A DNA stretch of 21,669 nucleotides, from positions 1-21,669 of the forward strand of contig JAEDHX010000030.1 of assembly GCA_016296785.1 (NCBI GenBank). The letters run 5' to 3'. This document shows positions 8,739-16,057 of the stretch, piece after piece (position 1 is the stretch's first letter; each line of letters starts with the position of its first letter). The translations under genes were made by a program, and so were the position numbers. The DNA comes from Coprococcus sp. Its GTDB lineage: Bacteria > Bacillota > Clostridia > Lachnospirales > Lachnospiraceae. Under the pieces are notes generated by a model that saw nothing but the letters and a program-made list of their open reading frames with translations, was not told where the DNA came from and did no database searches.

Positions 8739-9716
8739 TTAAGGCAACGAAGCTTTTTTGTCGGCCATTACAGCCTGAACAAGCCATCTTTCATCATCAT
8801 CACCACAACATGTTGATAGAGTCAGTATATTACTGTCAATATCTACGTTTTGGTCATTTTTAACAGTAGAATACAGATTTTTCATCTCAAAAATATAATC
8901 AATATACTTCTTTTTTACATTTTCATCATTAAAATCAAAGCTCTTTAATATATGTCTGTCATCATATCTGTAAGCCGCAAATACTGTATATTTGATTACA
9001 TATGAAGATGTGTATACATAAATGGTTCTATGTTCATCAAAGAAATCCGGGTCCTCATATGAATGAAGGCCTCCAAACATACTTCCGTTTTTCATGTTAT
9101 GCCCATATATAACCGTATTAAAATCTTCAAATTCCTTGTTATTTAAGTTCTCTGTATAAATGGCACCGGTGGCACTTCTATTTCCTTCTGAATCATGATT
9201 AAGGTAATACCCAGCATTATCGCTTTGCAAAATAGGATAATCCACCTCAGTTCCGGGGATATATAGCCAGGCATAAATATCAGGGTTAATCTCCTTAAGT
9301 TCTTCTATATCAACAGGGATTACAACATTTGCCGCCCCCGATATATAATCTTCGTCATTATACTTATAATCACTTCTTACCTTGTTTCTCATCTCCTCAA
9401 TGCTGTCAGCACTTCTCTTATGAGATGCAAAATAATATACAATATAAATTGAAGTACCAATAAGCAGAGCCGCCATACAGATTAACAAAACAAGCCAGCC
9501 TTTCTTTCCATTTCTTTTTACAGTGGCAGTTTGATATCGATTATCGGTAATTCTATTTTCTTTGTCAGACCTCTTAGCTTCTTCAGATATTCTTGCAGCA
9601 AGCAAAATAGCTTCCTCAAGCTCAGCATCTGAGAATTCATCCTCTAAGCCAAGCTCATCACTTAAAGTCCCATTCGCAAGCCCATCCACATACTTATCTA
9701 ATTCATCATTATTCAT
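8739..9716 (-). CDS. srtB: Class B sortase
   Basis: This is a membrane-bound transpeptidase that cleaves a sorting signal and joins the protein to the cell wall. With the ATG at 9716 it is 325 residues. Residues 1-73 are an acidic then basic cytoplasmic tail, 74-95 a single membrane segment, and about 125-320 the sortase domain. The catalytic residues are visible: His206 in YGHNM, Cys303 in TLSTC and Arg310 in ERWLVQA. The spacing and the long helix-containing insert (about 260-285) fit class B. The ATG overlaps the stop of the LCP gene by one base (TGATG), indicating translational coupling; an in-frame TTG one codon upstream is a less likely start. The 73-residue N-terminal tail is longer than in typical sortases and contains AELEEAILLA, which resembles a segment of the LCP protein. 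The next gene encodes an SPQTG protein. Confidence 0.93.
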   Translation of the reverse strand: MNNDELDKYVDGLANGTLSDELGLEDEFSDAELEEAILLAARISEEAKRSDKENRITDNRYQTATVKRNGKKGWLVLLICMAALLIGTSIYIVYYFASHKRSADSIEEMRNKVRSDYKYNDEDYISGAANVVIPVDIEELKEINPDIYAWLYIPGTEVDYPILQSDNAGYYLNHDSEGNRSATGAIYTENLNNKEFEDFNTVIYGHNMKNGSMFGGLHSYEDPDFFDEHRTIYVYTSSYVIKYTVFAAYRYDDRHILKSFDFNDENVKKKYIDYIFEMKNLYSTVKNDQNVDIDSNILTLSTCCGDDDERWLVQAVMADKKASLP

Positions 9717-10948
9717 CAATTATCCACCCCATAGAAAATATCAAGTATAAGCTCTACAAGTTCATCTTCATCAATAATATATTCATCATAATAATTACTT
9801 CTTTCATACGTACCGGGAAGCTCATATATATCTTCCCAACTCAAATCACACTTCGAAACAATATTTGAGAGATACACGATTTCATCAAAATCAAGATCTG
9901 ATACAAGACATGTCTTAAGCGAACCATATACATCCATAATCTTCGAAGGGCTATTATCTGTATAACTTGCAAATTGCTTATACCATTCATTAATGTATTG
10001 ATTTTGTCTCTTAAGGCGTATACTGTTTGTTCCAACTTCTCCCGACCGGCTGTCACGTTCTGTCACATATTTCAAAGCAAGCTTACCGCTTAGTTTGATT
10101 TCCTTACCTTCTTTTATTTTCTTTCCAACGCTTTCAATGGCAGTAAGTGTAACGCCACCAACAGAGTCATTAATATCCGGTATATCAGACATATTAACCG
10201 ATATGTATCCATGAATAGGCAGCTGATACATCAATGACGAAACAGTATCCTTCATAAGCTTACAGCTTTGCTCCTCATTATTACCATAAGAATAAGCTAA
10301 TGCAATCTGTATATCAGAGGTTGTAATATACTCTCCGGCAGGATTATATACCTTAACCTTCCCTATAGAATCTCTATTAATATTAATAAGTGATATTTTT
10401 TCTTTATCAGTATCAATTATTACCAGAATATTAGTATCTGAGTCCTGCTTATCATCTATCCCCATGACAAGAATTGTAATAATACTCTCATTATACTTAT
10501 ATTTATTACCATTATGATAAACATAGTTGTCCTGATAACGGATATCATCACCAGCAAGCTCAGGGTTATTTGGCGAATCCTGCTTAAGCTTTTTTCTTCC
10601 ACTCGACGAAGCAATCACAAATATCAAAGCAAAGCACACAAATAAAGCTGTCAATACGCAGATTAAAGATATCATAATTTTTAACAGATATCTTTTTCTC
10701 TTACCTACAGCCTTTATTGCTTTTTCGTCCACATATGGCATACAATCATCTACTAAGTCAGCATAGTCATCAACCTTAGAAGCTTCGTTATCTTTTGCTT
10801 CATTATCAAGCTCACCTGCCACATCAAGAGCTTCCGCAATCTTCTTTTTTCTCCTATTCTCTTTTGCCGTATGAGTCGCTATCTTTATAGCCTCTTCAAT
10901 ATTATCATCAGTATTTCCCATAACAACAACGTCTCCCGGAATTAACAT
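9716..10948 (-). CDS. LCP (LytR-CpsA-Psr) family envelope protein
   Basis: LCP proteins are membrane-anchored phosphotransferases that attach undecaprenyl-linked glycopolymers to peptidoglycan. The 410-residue protein has a charged cytoplasmic tail (1-86), a membrane segment (about 89-113) and an extracellular LCP domain (about 155-330). Family landmarks visible: LVMGIDD (160-166), SDTNILVIIDTDKEKISLI (170-188), NRDS (191-194) at the usual PRDT position, AYSYG (218-222), VGGVTL (263-268), and LSGKLALKYVTERDS to RLKRQNQYI (287-319). The Pro of PRDT is replaced by Asn. The start at 10948 has AAGGCGG 7 nt upstream; ATG at codon 10 is possible but has a poorer ribosome site. Its ribosome site lies inside a hairpin. 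It forms an overlapping pair with the sortase gene. Which polymer it transfers cannot be told. Confidence 0.88.
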   Translation of the reverse strand: MLIPGDVVVMGNTDDNIEEAIKIATHTAKENRRKKKIAEALDVAGELDNEAKDNEASKVDDYADLVDDCMPYVDEKAIKAVGKRKRYLLKIMISLICVLTALFVCFALIFVIASSSGRKKLKQDSPNNPELAGDDIRYQDNYVYHNGNKYKYNESIITILVMGIDDKQDSDTNILVIIDTDKEKISLININRDSIGKVKVYNPAGEYITTSDIQIALAYSYGNNEEQSCKLMKDTVSSLMYQLPIHGYISVNMSDIPDINDSVGGVTLTAIESVGKKIKEGKEIKLSGKLALKYVTERDSRSGEVGTNSIRLKRQNQYINEWYKQFASYTDNSPSKIMDVYGSLKTCLVSDLDFDEIVYLSNIVSKCDLSWEDIYELPGTYERSNYYDEYIIDEDELVELILDIFYGVDN

Positions 10949-10951
10949 GAA

Positions 10952-10981
10952 AATCCGCCTTATTATTTAACAAGACGGATT
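10952..10981 (-). promoter_or_regulatory. Leader hairpin covering the LCP ribosome binding site
   Basis: On the minus-strand RNA AAUCCGUCUU pairs with AAGGCGGAUU over 10 bp (one G-U) around a 10-nt loop. The right arm contains the whole AAGGCGG Shine-Dalgarno sequence of the LCP gene. It is followed by only UUUU before C-AUG, so it could be a weak glyA terminator, a translational lid, or both. A second hairpin, CGCTTTA/TAAAGCG, lies upstream at 10991-11016. Confidence 0.55.
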
Positions 10982-11016
10982 CTCTGTCTAACCGCTTTAC
11001 AAAAATATAAAGCGAT

Positions 11017-11025
11017 ATTATATCA
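11017..11025 (-). promoter_or_regulatory. Extended -10 promoter for the LCP-sortase pair
   Basis: Just past the glyA stop, the minus strand reads TGATATAAT: a consensus TATAAT (11022-11017) with the TGN extension. No good -35 is seen 17 nt upstream, which is tolerated by extended -10 promoters. The predicted start near 11010 gives a leader of about 60 nt that includes the hairpin at 10952-10981. Confidence 0.5.
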
Positions 11026-11032
11026 CATTTTT

Positions 11033-12268
11033 CTATGCATAGAGAGGATACTTCTCAACAATACTCTTAACAAGTGCTGTTGCCTTATCTGCATCTTTAT
11101 CAATAACTGCTGCCTTAATAGCATCAGCGATAGTTTCCATATCTGCTTCATTAGCACCTCTTGATGTAACGGCAGGTGTACCAAGTCTGATTCCGCTTGT
11201 TACAAATGGTGACTTTGGATCATTAGGAACTGTATTCTTATTAGCTGTAATGTGGACCTCATCAAGAAGCTTCTCAACCTCTTTACCTGTCATATCAAGA
11301 TTTTGTAAATCCATAAGCATAAGATGATTATCTGTTCCACCAGAAACTATATTGAAGCCTCTTGCCATAAGTGCTTTAGCAAGAGCTGCTGCATTCTTAA
11401 CAACCTGCTGCTGATAAGCCTTGAACTCCGGTGTAAGTGCTTCCTTAAAGCATACTGCCTTGCCGGCTATTACATGCATAAGTGGCCCGCCCTGAATACC
11501 AGGGAATACAGCCTTATTGAAATTAAACTTCTCATTTACTTCATTACTGCACATAATCATACCGCCTCTTGGTCCACGAAGTGTCTTATGTGTTGTTGTA
11601 GTTGTTACATGTGCATATGGAATAGGACTCATATGAAGACCTGCAGCAACAAGTCCTGCAATATGTGCCATATCAACCATAAGATAAGCACCAACCTCAT
11701 CAGCGATTTCGCGCATTCTCTTGAAATCAATAGCTCTGGCATATGCTGATGCACCGGCTACAATAAGCTTTGGCTTGCATTCCTTTGCAATTGCAAGAAC
11801 ATTATCATAATCAATATATCCATCATCATTTACACCGTAAGGAACACAGTTGAAATACTTACCTGACATATTAACAGGTGAGCCATGTGTAAGATGTCCG
11901 CCATGATCAAGATTCATACCCATAAAAGTATCTCCGGGCTGAAGCATTGCAAAGAATACTGCCATATTAGCCTGAGCACCTGAATGTGGCTGAACATTAA
12001 CATACTCACATCCAAAAAGCTCCTTTGCTCTTTCTCTCGCTAAATCCTCAACTACATCAACATGTACACAGCCACCATAATATCTCTTACCTGGATATCC
12101 CTCTGCATACTTATTAGTAAGGTGACTTCCCATCGCTGCCATAACAGCCTTCGAAACAATATTCTCTGATGCAATAAGCTCAAGGTTATTGTTCTGTCTG
12201 TTAAACTCATCTGTCATTGCGGCAGCAATCTCAGGATCAACCTTTGTAATCTCTTCAAAACTAAACAT
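11033..12268 (-). CDS. glyA: Serine hydroxymethyltransferase
   Basis: This PLP enzyme interconverts serine plus tetrahydrofolate and glycine plus 5,10-methylene-tetrahydrofolate in the cytoplasm. The 411 residues match the usual family length. The PLP lysine is K228 in TTTTTHKTLRGPRGG. Other family landmarks are LIASENIVS (31-39), KYAEGYPGKRYYGG (53-66), HSGAQAN (95-101), HGGHLTHGSPVN (122-133) and MVDMAHIAGLVA (197-208). GGAGG lies 9 nt before the ATG. It follows clpB after about 100 nt with its own promoter, and lies ahead of the LCP gene. Nothing in it looks damaged. Confidence 0.98.
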   Translation of the reverse strand: MFSFEEITKVDPEIAAAMTDEFNRQNNNLELIASENIVSKAVMAAMGSHLTNKYAEGYPGKRYYGGCVHVDVVEDLARERAKELFGCEYVNVQPHSGAQANMAVFFAMLQPGDTFMGMNLDHGGHLTHGSPVNMSGKYFNCVPYGVNDDGYIDYDNVLAIAKECKPKLIVAGASAYARAIDFKRMREIADEVGAYLMVDMAHIAGLVAAGLHMSPIPYAHVTTTTTHKTLRGPRGGMIMCSNEVNEKFNFNKAVFPGIQGGPLMHVIAGKAVCFKEALTPEFKAYQQQVVKNAAALAKALMARGFNIVSGGTDNHLMLMDLQNLDMTGKEVEKLLDEVHITANKNTVPNDPKSPFVTSGIRLGTPAVTSRGANEADMETIADAIKAAVIDKDADKATALVKSIVEKYPLYA

Positions 12269-12327
12269 CTTCTTCTACCTCCGTACGTATCTGTATTGTG
12301 TTAAGCTTCCACAACCGTCTAACGTAT

Positions 12328-12356
12328 AGTGTATCAAAATGGTTTAGTTATTGCAA
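12328..12356 (-). promoter_or_regulatory. Probable glyA promoter
   Basis: On the minus strand TTGCAA (12356-12351) is followed after 17 nt by TACACT (12333-12328), about 60 nt ahead of the glyA ATG. No terminator is visible behind clpB, so read-through from the heat-shock promoter into glyA is also possible. Confidence 0.5.
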
Positions 12357-12371
12357 GTACGGAAAGCCTAT

Positions 12372-14942
12372 TTAATTGTGTACATAGTATTTTTCGCCAT
12401 CAAAATCAAGTACTATCTCAGACTGAGTTGACACCTCGCCGGAAAGTATCATTTTTGCTACTAGTGTTTCCACATTTTTCTGAAGATAACGCTTAAGTGG
12501 TCTTGCACCATATATCTGGTCATAGCCTCTTGAAATGATAGCCGTTTTTGCTTCACCGGATAAACGTATTCTTATTTCCCTGTCAGCAAGTCTCTTATTA
12601 AGATCCTCAACCATCAAATCAATAATACCTGCGATATTATCTTTAGAAAGAGCGCTGAAGGTAATTATCTCATCCACACGATTTAAAAATTCAGGTCTGA
12701 AATGAGCCTTTAGCATACCCATTACACGTTCGTGAAGCTCTTCGCTTATTTCTCCGCCTTCTGCTGCTATATCGGCTCCTCCAATATTTGATGTCATAAT
12801 AATAATTGTATTTTTGAAATCTACTGTTCTACCCTGAGAATCTGTAATACGTCCATCATCAAGGACCTGCAAAAGCACATTAAATACGTCAGGATGTGCC
12901 TTTTCAACCTCATCAAACAATACAACTGAATATGGTTTTCTTCTTACTGCTTCAGTAAGCTGGCCCCCCTCATCATAACCTACATATCCCGGAGGCGCTC
13001 CTATAAGACGCGACACACTATGCTTCTCCATATACTCACTCATATCAATTCTAACCATATTCTGTTCATCATCAAATAGCGCCGCCGCAAGGCTCTTCGC
13101 AAGCTCTGTTTTGCCTACACCTGTCGGTCCAAGGAAAATAAATGAACCTATTGGCTTAGAAGGATCCTTAATTCCTGCCTTAGAACGGATTATCGCATCA
13201 CTAACATAATCCACTGCCTGGTCCTGACCAATAACTCGCTTCTTTAACTCACTTGCAAGATTAAGAGTCTTATTCTTCTCACTTTCAGTCAGCTTAGATA
13301 CAGGAATTCCTGTCCACTTAGATACAATCTTCGAAATCTCTTCTTCAGAAACTACCTCATGAACAAGCTCACGTTCTTTATCTGATGCCGCTTCCTCCGC
13401 TTGCAAAAGTTCCTTTTGAACTGCCGGGAGCTTACCATACTGAAGCTCTGCAGCCTTGTTAAGATCATAATTCCTCTCGGCAATTAGTATGTCTGCTTTA
13501 ATCTGTTCAAGCTCTTCTTTTAGGTTACGGATTTTTTCAACCCCTGCCTTCTCACTCTCCCATTTTGCTCTTAATATGTTCGCTTCATCCTTAAGTTCAG
13601 ATAGCTCTGCCTGCAAATCCTCAAGTCTTTGCATACTCATTCTGTCCTCTTCCTTCTTAAGGGCTGCTTCTTCTATCTCAAGCTGCATTATCTTTCTTGT
13701 AATCTCATCAACCTCTACAGGCATGGAATCAAGCTCTGTTTTTATCATCGCACATGCCTCATCCACAAGGTCTATAGCCTTATCAGGAAGGAATCTGTCT
13801 GATATATAACGATGTGACAAAACCGCTGCATTAACAAGTGCAGCATCTGATATCTTTACTCCATGAAACACCTCGTAGCGTTCCTTAATTCCTCGAAGGA
13901 TAGATATTGTATCCTCTACAGTCGGCTCGTCTACCATTACCGGCTGAAAACGTCTTTCAAGAGCCGCATCCTTCTCAATATACTGTCTGTACTCATTAAG
14001 AGTTGTTGCACCTATACAGTGAAGCTCACCACGTGCAAGCATAGGCTTTAACATATTGCCGGCATCCATAGCTCCATCAGTCTTTCCTGCACCAACAATT
14101 GTATGAAGCTCATCAATAAACAGAATCACTTCACCCTCTGACTTCTTAACCTCATCAAGCACATTCTTAAGTCTCTCTTCAAATTCACCTCTGTATTTCG
14201 CGCCCGCAACAAGAGCTCCCATATCAAGTGCAAATATCTTCTTATTCTTAAGTCCATCAGGCACGTCTCCACGCACAATTCGCTGAGCAAGACCTTCAAC
14301 TACTGCCGTCTTACCTACACCGGGCTCACCTATAAGAACAGGATTATTCTTTGTTTTACGCGACAAAATCCTTATCACATTTCTTATCTCATTATCCCTT
14401 CCAATAACAGGGTCAAGCTTTTGCTGTCTTGCACGTTCAACAAGGTCATATCCATATTTCTCCATTGCTTCATATGAGCTCTCCGGATTATCGTTATCAA
14501 CTTTCCTGTTGCCTCTAATGTCAGCAAGAGCTTTAAGGAATTCATTCTTACTGATACTCCATACCTTAAGCAGCTCTTTAACATCATTATCTGCTTTATC
14601 CATAATGCCTAGGAAAATATGCTCTACAGAAACATATTCATCCCCCATCTGTTTGGCTTCCTTCTCAGCCTGGATAAGTGCTTTCGAAAAATTATTGCCT
14701 GCATACATCTCTCCGCCACTTACCTTAGCAAATGATGAAAGCTTAGCTTCAACTCTGTCAATAGCCGTGCCGGCATCAATACCAAGCTTCTCAAATATCT
14801 TTGCTATAAGGCTTTCATCTGTTTCAAGAAGTCCCGCCAGCAAATGAACCTGTGTTAGCTCCTGATTATCGAATTCAAGTGCCTTTTCTTTGGCCTTCTC
14901 TATTGCCTCAAGTGATTTTCGTGTAAATTTGTCCAAATCCAT
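12372..14942 (-). CDS. clpB: ClpB protein disaggregase (Hsp100)
   Basis: ClpB is an ATP-driven hexameric chaperone that rescues aggregated proteins with DnaK. The 856 residues fit the family. Order of domains: Clp N-domain (1-145), AAA1 with Walker A GEPGVGKT (205-212), pore loop AKYRGEFEERL (248-258) and Walker B VILFIDE (272-278), the coiled-coil middle domain (about 405-525), which separates ClpB from ClpA and ClpX, then AAA2 with Walker A GPTGVGKT (605-612), pore loop GYVGYDEGG (652-660) and Walker B VVLFDE (673-678). AAGGAGG lies 8 nt before the ATG. A perfect CIRCE operator overlaps its promoter, so repression by HrcA and induction by heat are expected. Confidence 0.98.
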   Translation of the reverse strand: MDLDKFTRKSLEAIEKAKEKALEFDNQELTQVHLLAGLLETDESLIAKIFEKLGIDAGTAIDRVEAKLSSFAKVSGGEMYAGNNFSKALIQAEKEAKQMGDEYVSVEHIFLGIMDKADNDVKELLKVWSISKNEFLKALADIRGNRKVDNDNPESSYEAMEKYGYDLVERARQQKLDPVIGRDNEIRNVIRILSRKTKNNPVLIGEPGVGKTAVVEGLAQRIVRGDVPDGLKNKKIFALDMGALVAGAKYRGEFEERLKNVLDEVKKSEGEVILFIDELHTIVGAGKTDGAMDAGNMLKPMLARGELHCIGATTLNEYRQYIEKDAALERRFQPVMVDEPTVEDTISILRGIKERYEVFHGVKISDAALVNAAVLSHRYISDRFLPDKAIDLVDEACAMIKTELDSMPVEVDEITRKIMQLEIEEAALKKEEDRMSMQRLEDLQAELSELKDEANILRAKWESEKAGVEKIRNLKEELEQIKADILIAERNYDLNKAAELQYGKLPAVQKELLQAEEAASDKERELVHEVVSEEEISKIVSKWTGIPVSKLTESEKNKTLNLASELKKRVIGQDQAVDYVSDAIIRSKAGIKDPSKPIGSFIFLGPTGVGKTELAKSLAAALFDDEQNMVRIDMSEYMEKHSVSRLIGAPPGYVGYDEGGQLTEAVRRKPYSVVLFDEVEKAHPDVFNVLLQVLDDGRITDSQGRTVDFKNTIIIMTSNIGGADIAAEGGEISEELHERVMGMLKAHFRPEFLNRVDEIITFSALSKDNIAGIIDLMVEDLNKRLADREIRIRLSGEAKTAIISRGYDQIYGARPLKRYLQKNVETLVAKMILSGEVSTQSEIVLDFDGEKYYVHN

Positions 14943-15021
14943 AGTCGTTACCTCCTTATAATTTATAGCTTTAAGATTTATTATATGATTATATTAGTAT
15001 ATCTCTTCTTAAAGTAATTAT

Positions 15022-15050
15022 AATATAACACTTTTGTTAGCACTCGTCAA
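15022..15050 (-). promoter_or_regulatory. clpB promoter overlapping CIRCE
   Basis: On the minus strand TTGACG (15050-15045) is followed after 17 nt by TATATT (15027-15022). The -35 box lies inside the CIRCE spacer and arm, so HrcA bound to the operator would block RNA polymerase. The leader is about 75 nt. Confidence 0.75.
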
Positions 15051-15063
15051 TAAGGAGTGCTAA
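15037..15063. promoter_or_regulatory. CIRCE operator (HrcA binding site)
   Basis: The sequence is TTAGCACTC, a 9-nt spacer, then GAGTGCTAA, an exact match to the CIRCE consensus with full dyad symmetry. It is the binding site of the heat-shock repressor HrcA and overlaps the clpB promoter. Confidence 0.97.
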
Positions 15064-15072
15064 CAATAATAT

Positions 15073-15141
15073 AAAAAATATCCCCTTATGATTTATATAG
15101 TCGTTTCTCAGAACAATCTATCAAAATCAAAAGGAGATATT
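15073..15141 (-). terminator. Strong terminator of the sir2-GH1-pdxY operon
   Basis: On the minus strand AATATCTCCTT (15141-15131) pairs with AAGGGGATATT (15087-15077) over 11 bp with one G-T, the stem continues after one mismatch with TGATTT/AAATCA, and a T-run follows (TTTTTAT). It starts a few bases past the pdxY stop and ends 10 nt before CIRCE, separating the two transcription units. Confidence 0.85.
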
Positions 15142-15147
15142 GTTATA

Positions 15148-15990
15148 TTACTTATTCACCATATTTACAAGGTTCGGAAGTGCTCTCTCAAACTTAGCAC
15201 CATACCAGTGATTCTCGTCGCCAACAGACTTCTTGATACTCTCAACAACAAAGTCAGCAGCTATCTTTGCAGCTTCATACTCATCAAAGCCCTGCATAAA
15301 AGCGCCTGTAAATGCGGCAGCATAACAGTCACCTGCGCCATGAGAATTTCTCTCGATTTTCTCAGTAAAGTAATATTTTAAATCATCAGATATACAATCA
15401 TATACAGCAACACCAATTTTACCTTTTTCGTAGCTGATACCCTTTAATATAACTTTCTTAGTGCCAAGCTTCTTTATTCCATGAAGAAGGCTCATAATGT
15501 ATTCTTCATCATGACCTTCTGCCCTATATGGAAGACCTGTCATGAATGATGCTTCTGTAATATTAGGAAGAACAACATCACCCTTACCACAAAGGCCTGC
15601 CATATTCTTAAGGAACTCTTCGTTGAACCCACTATAAAATCTTCCATTATCACCCATAACAGGGTCAATAATCTTAACAGCGCCCTCATTTAATACATTT
15701 TCAATAAGGTCTCCAACATAATCTATCTGAGTTATGCTTCCCAAATATCCTGTATAGATACAATCAAAGCTCTGTTTTTCATTAATCCAATGGTTCATAA
15801 TTCCCGGGATATCCTCAGTCAAATCTCTGAAGGTATATCCTGTAAAACCGCCTGTATGTGTTGACAAGACCGCTGATGGTAAAATAATAGTCTCAACTCC
15901 ACATGCTGATATAATCGGAAGTGCTACTGTAAGAGAACACTGTCCAAGACAGGAAATATCCTGAATTGTAAGCACTCTTTTATCTGTCAT
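15148..15990 (-). CDS. pdxY: Pyridoxal/pyridoxamine kinase
   Basis: A ribokinase-superfamily enzyme that phosphorylates B6 vitamers with ATP in the PLP salvage pathway. The 280 residues fit PdxY/PdxK. Landmarks: the N-terminal VLTIQDISCLGQCSLTVALP (6-25), STHTGGFTGY in the substrate lid (43-52), DPVMGDNGRFY (109-119), LPNITEASFMTG (141-152), and the catalytic loop HGAGD (217-221) with Asp221 as base. The more usual GTGD is GAGD here, a tolerated change. AGGAGG lies 8 nt before the ATG. It is the last gene of a three-gene operon, 67 nt after the GH1 gene. PLP is the cofactor of GlyA nearby, but they are separate transcription units. pdxY versus pdxK cannot be settled by eye. Confidence 0.9.
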   Translation of the reverse strand: MTDKRVLTIQDISCLGQCSLTVALPIISACGVETIILPSAVLSTHTGGFTGYTFRDLTEDIPGIMNHWINEKQSFDCIYTGYLGSITQIDYVGDLIENVLNEGAVKIIDPVMGDNGRFYSGFNEEFLKNMAGLCGKGDVVLPNITEASFMTGLPYRAEGHDEEYIMSLLHGIKKLGTKKVILKGISYEKGKIGVAVYDCISDDLKYYFTEKIERNSHGAGDCYAAAFTGAFMQGFDEYEAAKIAADFVVESIKKSVGDENHWYGAKFERALPNLVNMVNK

Positions 15991-16057
15991 TTCTAATATC
16001 CTCCTGTTATGGCGGGCATCTTACCGGCCAATTATTAATATTGTATCTGTAGACTAT

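Noticed and set aside
8734..8752. Hairpin TTCGTT/AACGAA at the end of the sortase gene as a terminator
   Set aside because: On the minus strand it is only 6 bp and is followed by AACCCTAAAAAA, not a T-run. Read-through into the SPQTG gene stays possible.
9717..9719. TTG as sortase start one codon upstream
   Set aside because: The ATG at 9716 overlaps the LCP stop as TGATG, a standard coupled start, and adds no need for a rare TTG.
12268..12330. Glycine riboswitch or other structured leader before glyA
   Set aside because: The leader from the predicted start is only about 55 nt, too short for a known riboswitch, and only a weak TTGTG/CACAA stem is seen.
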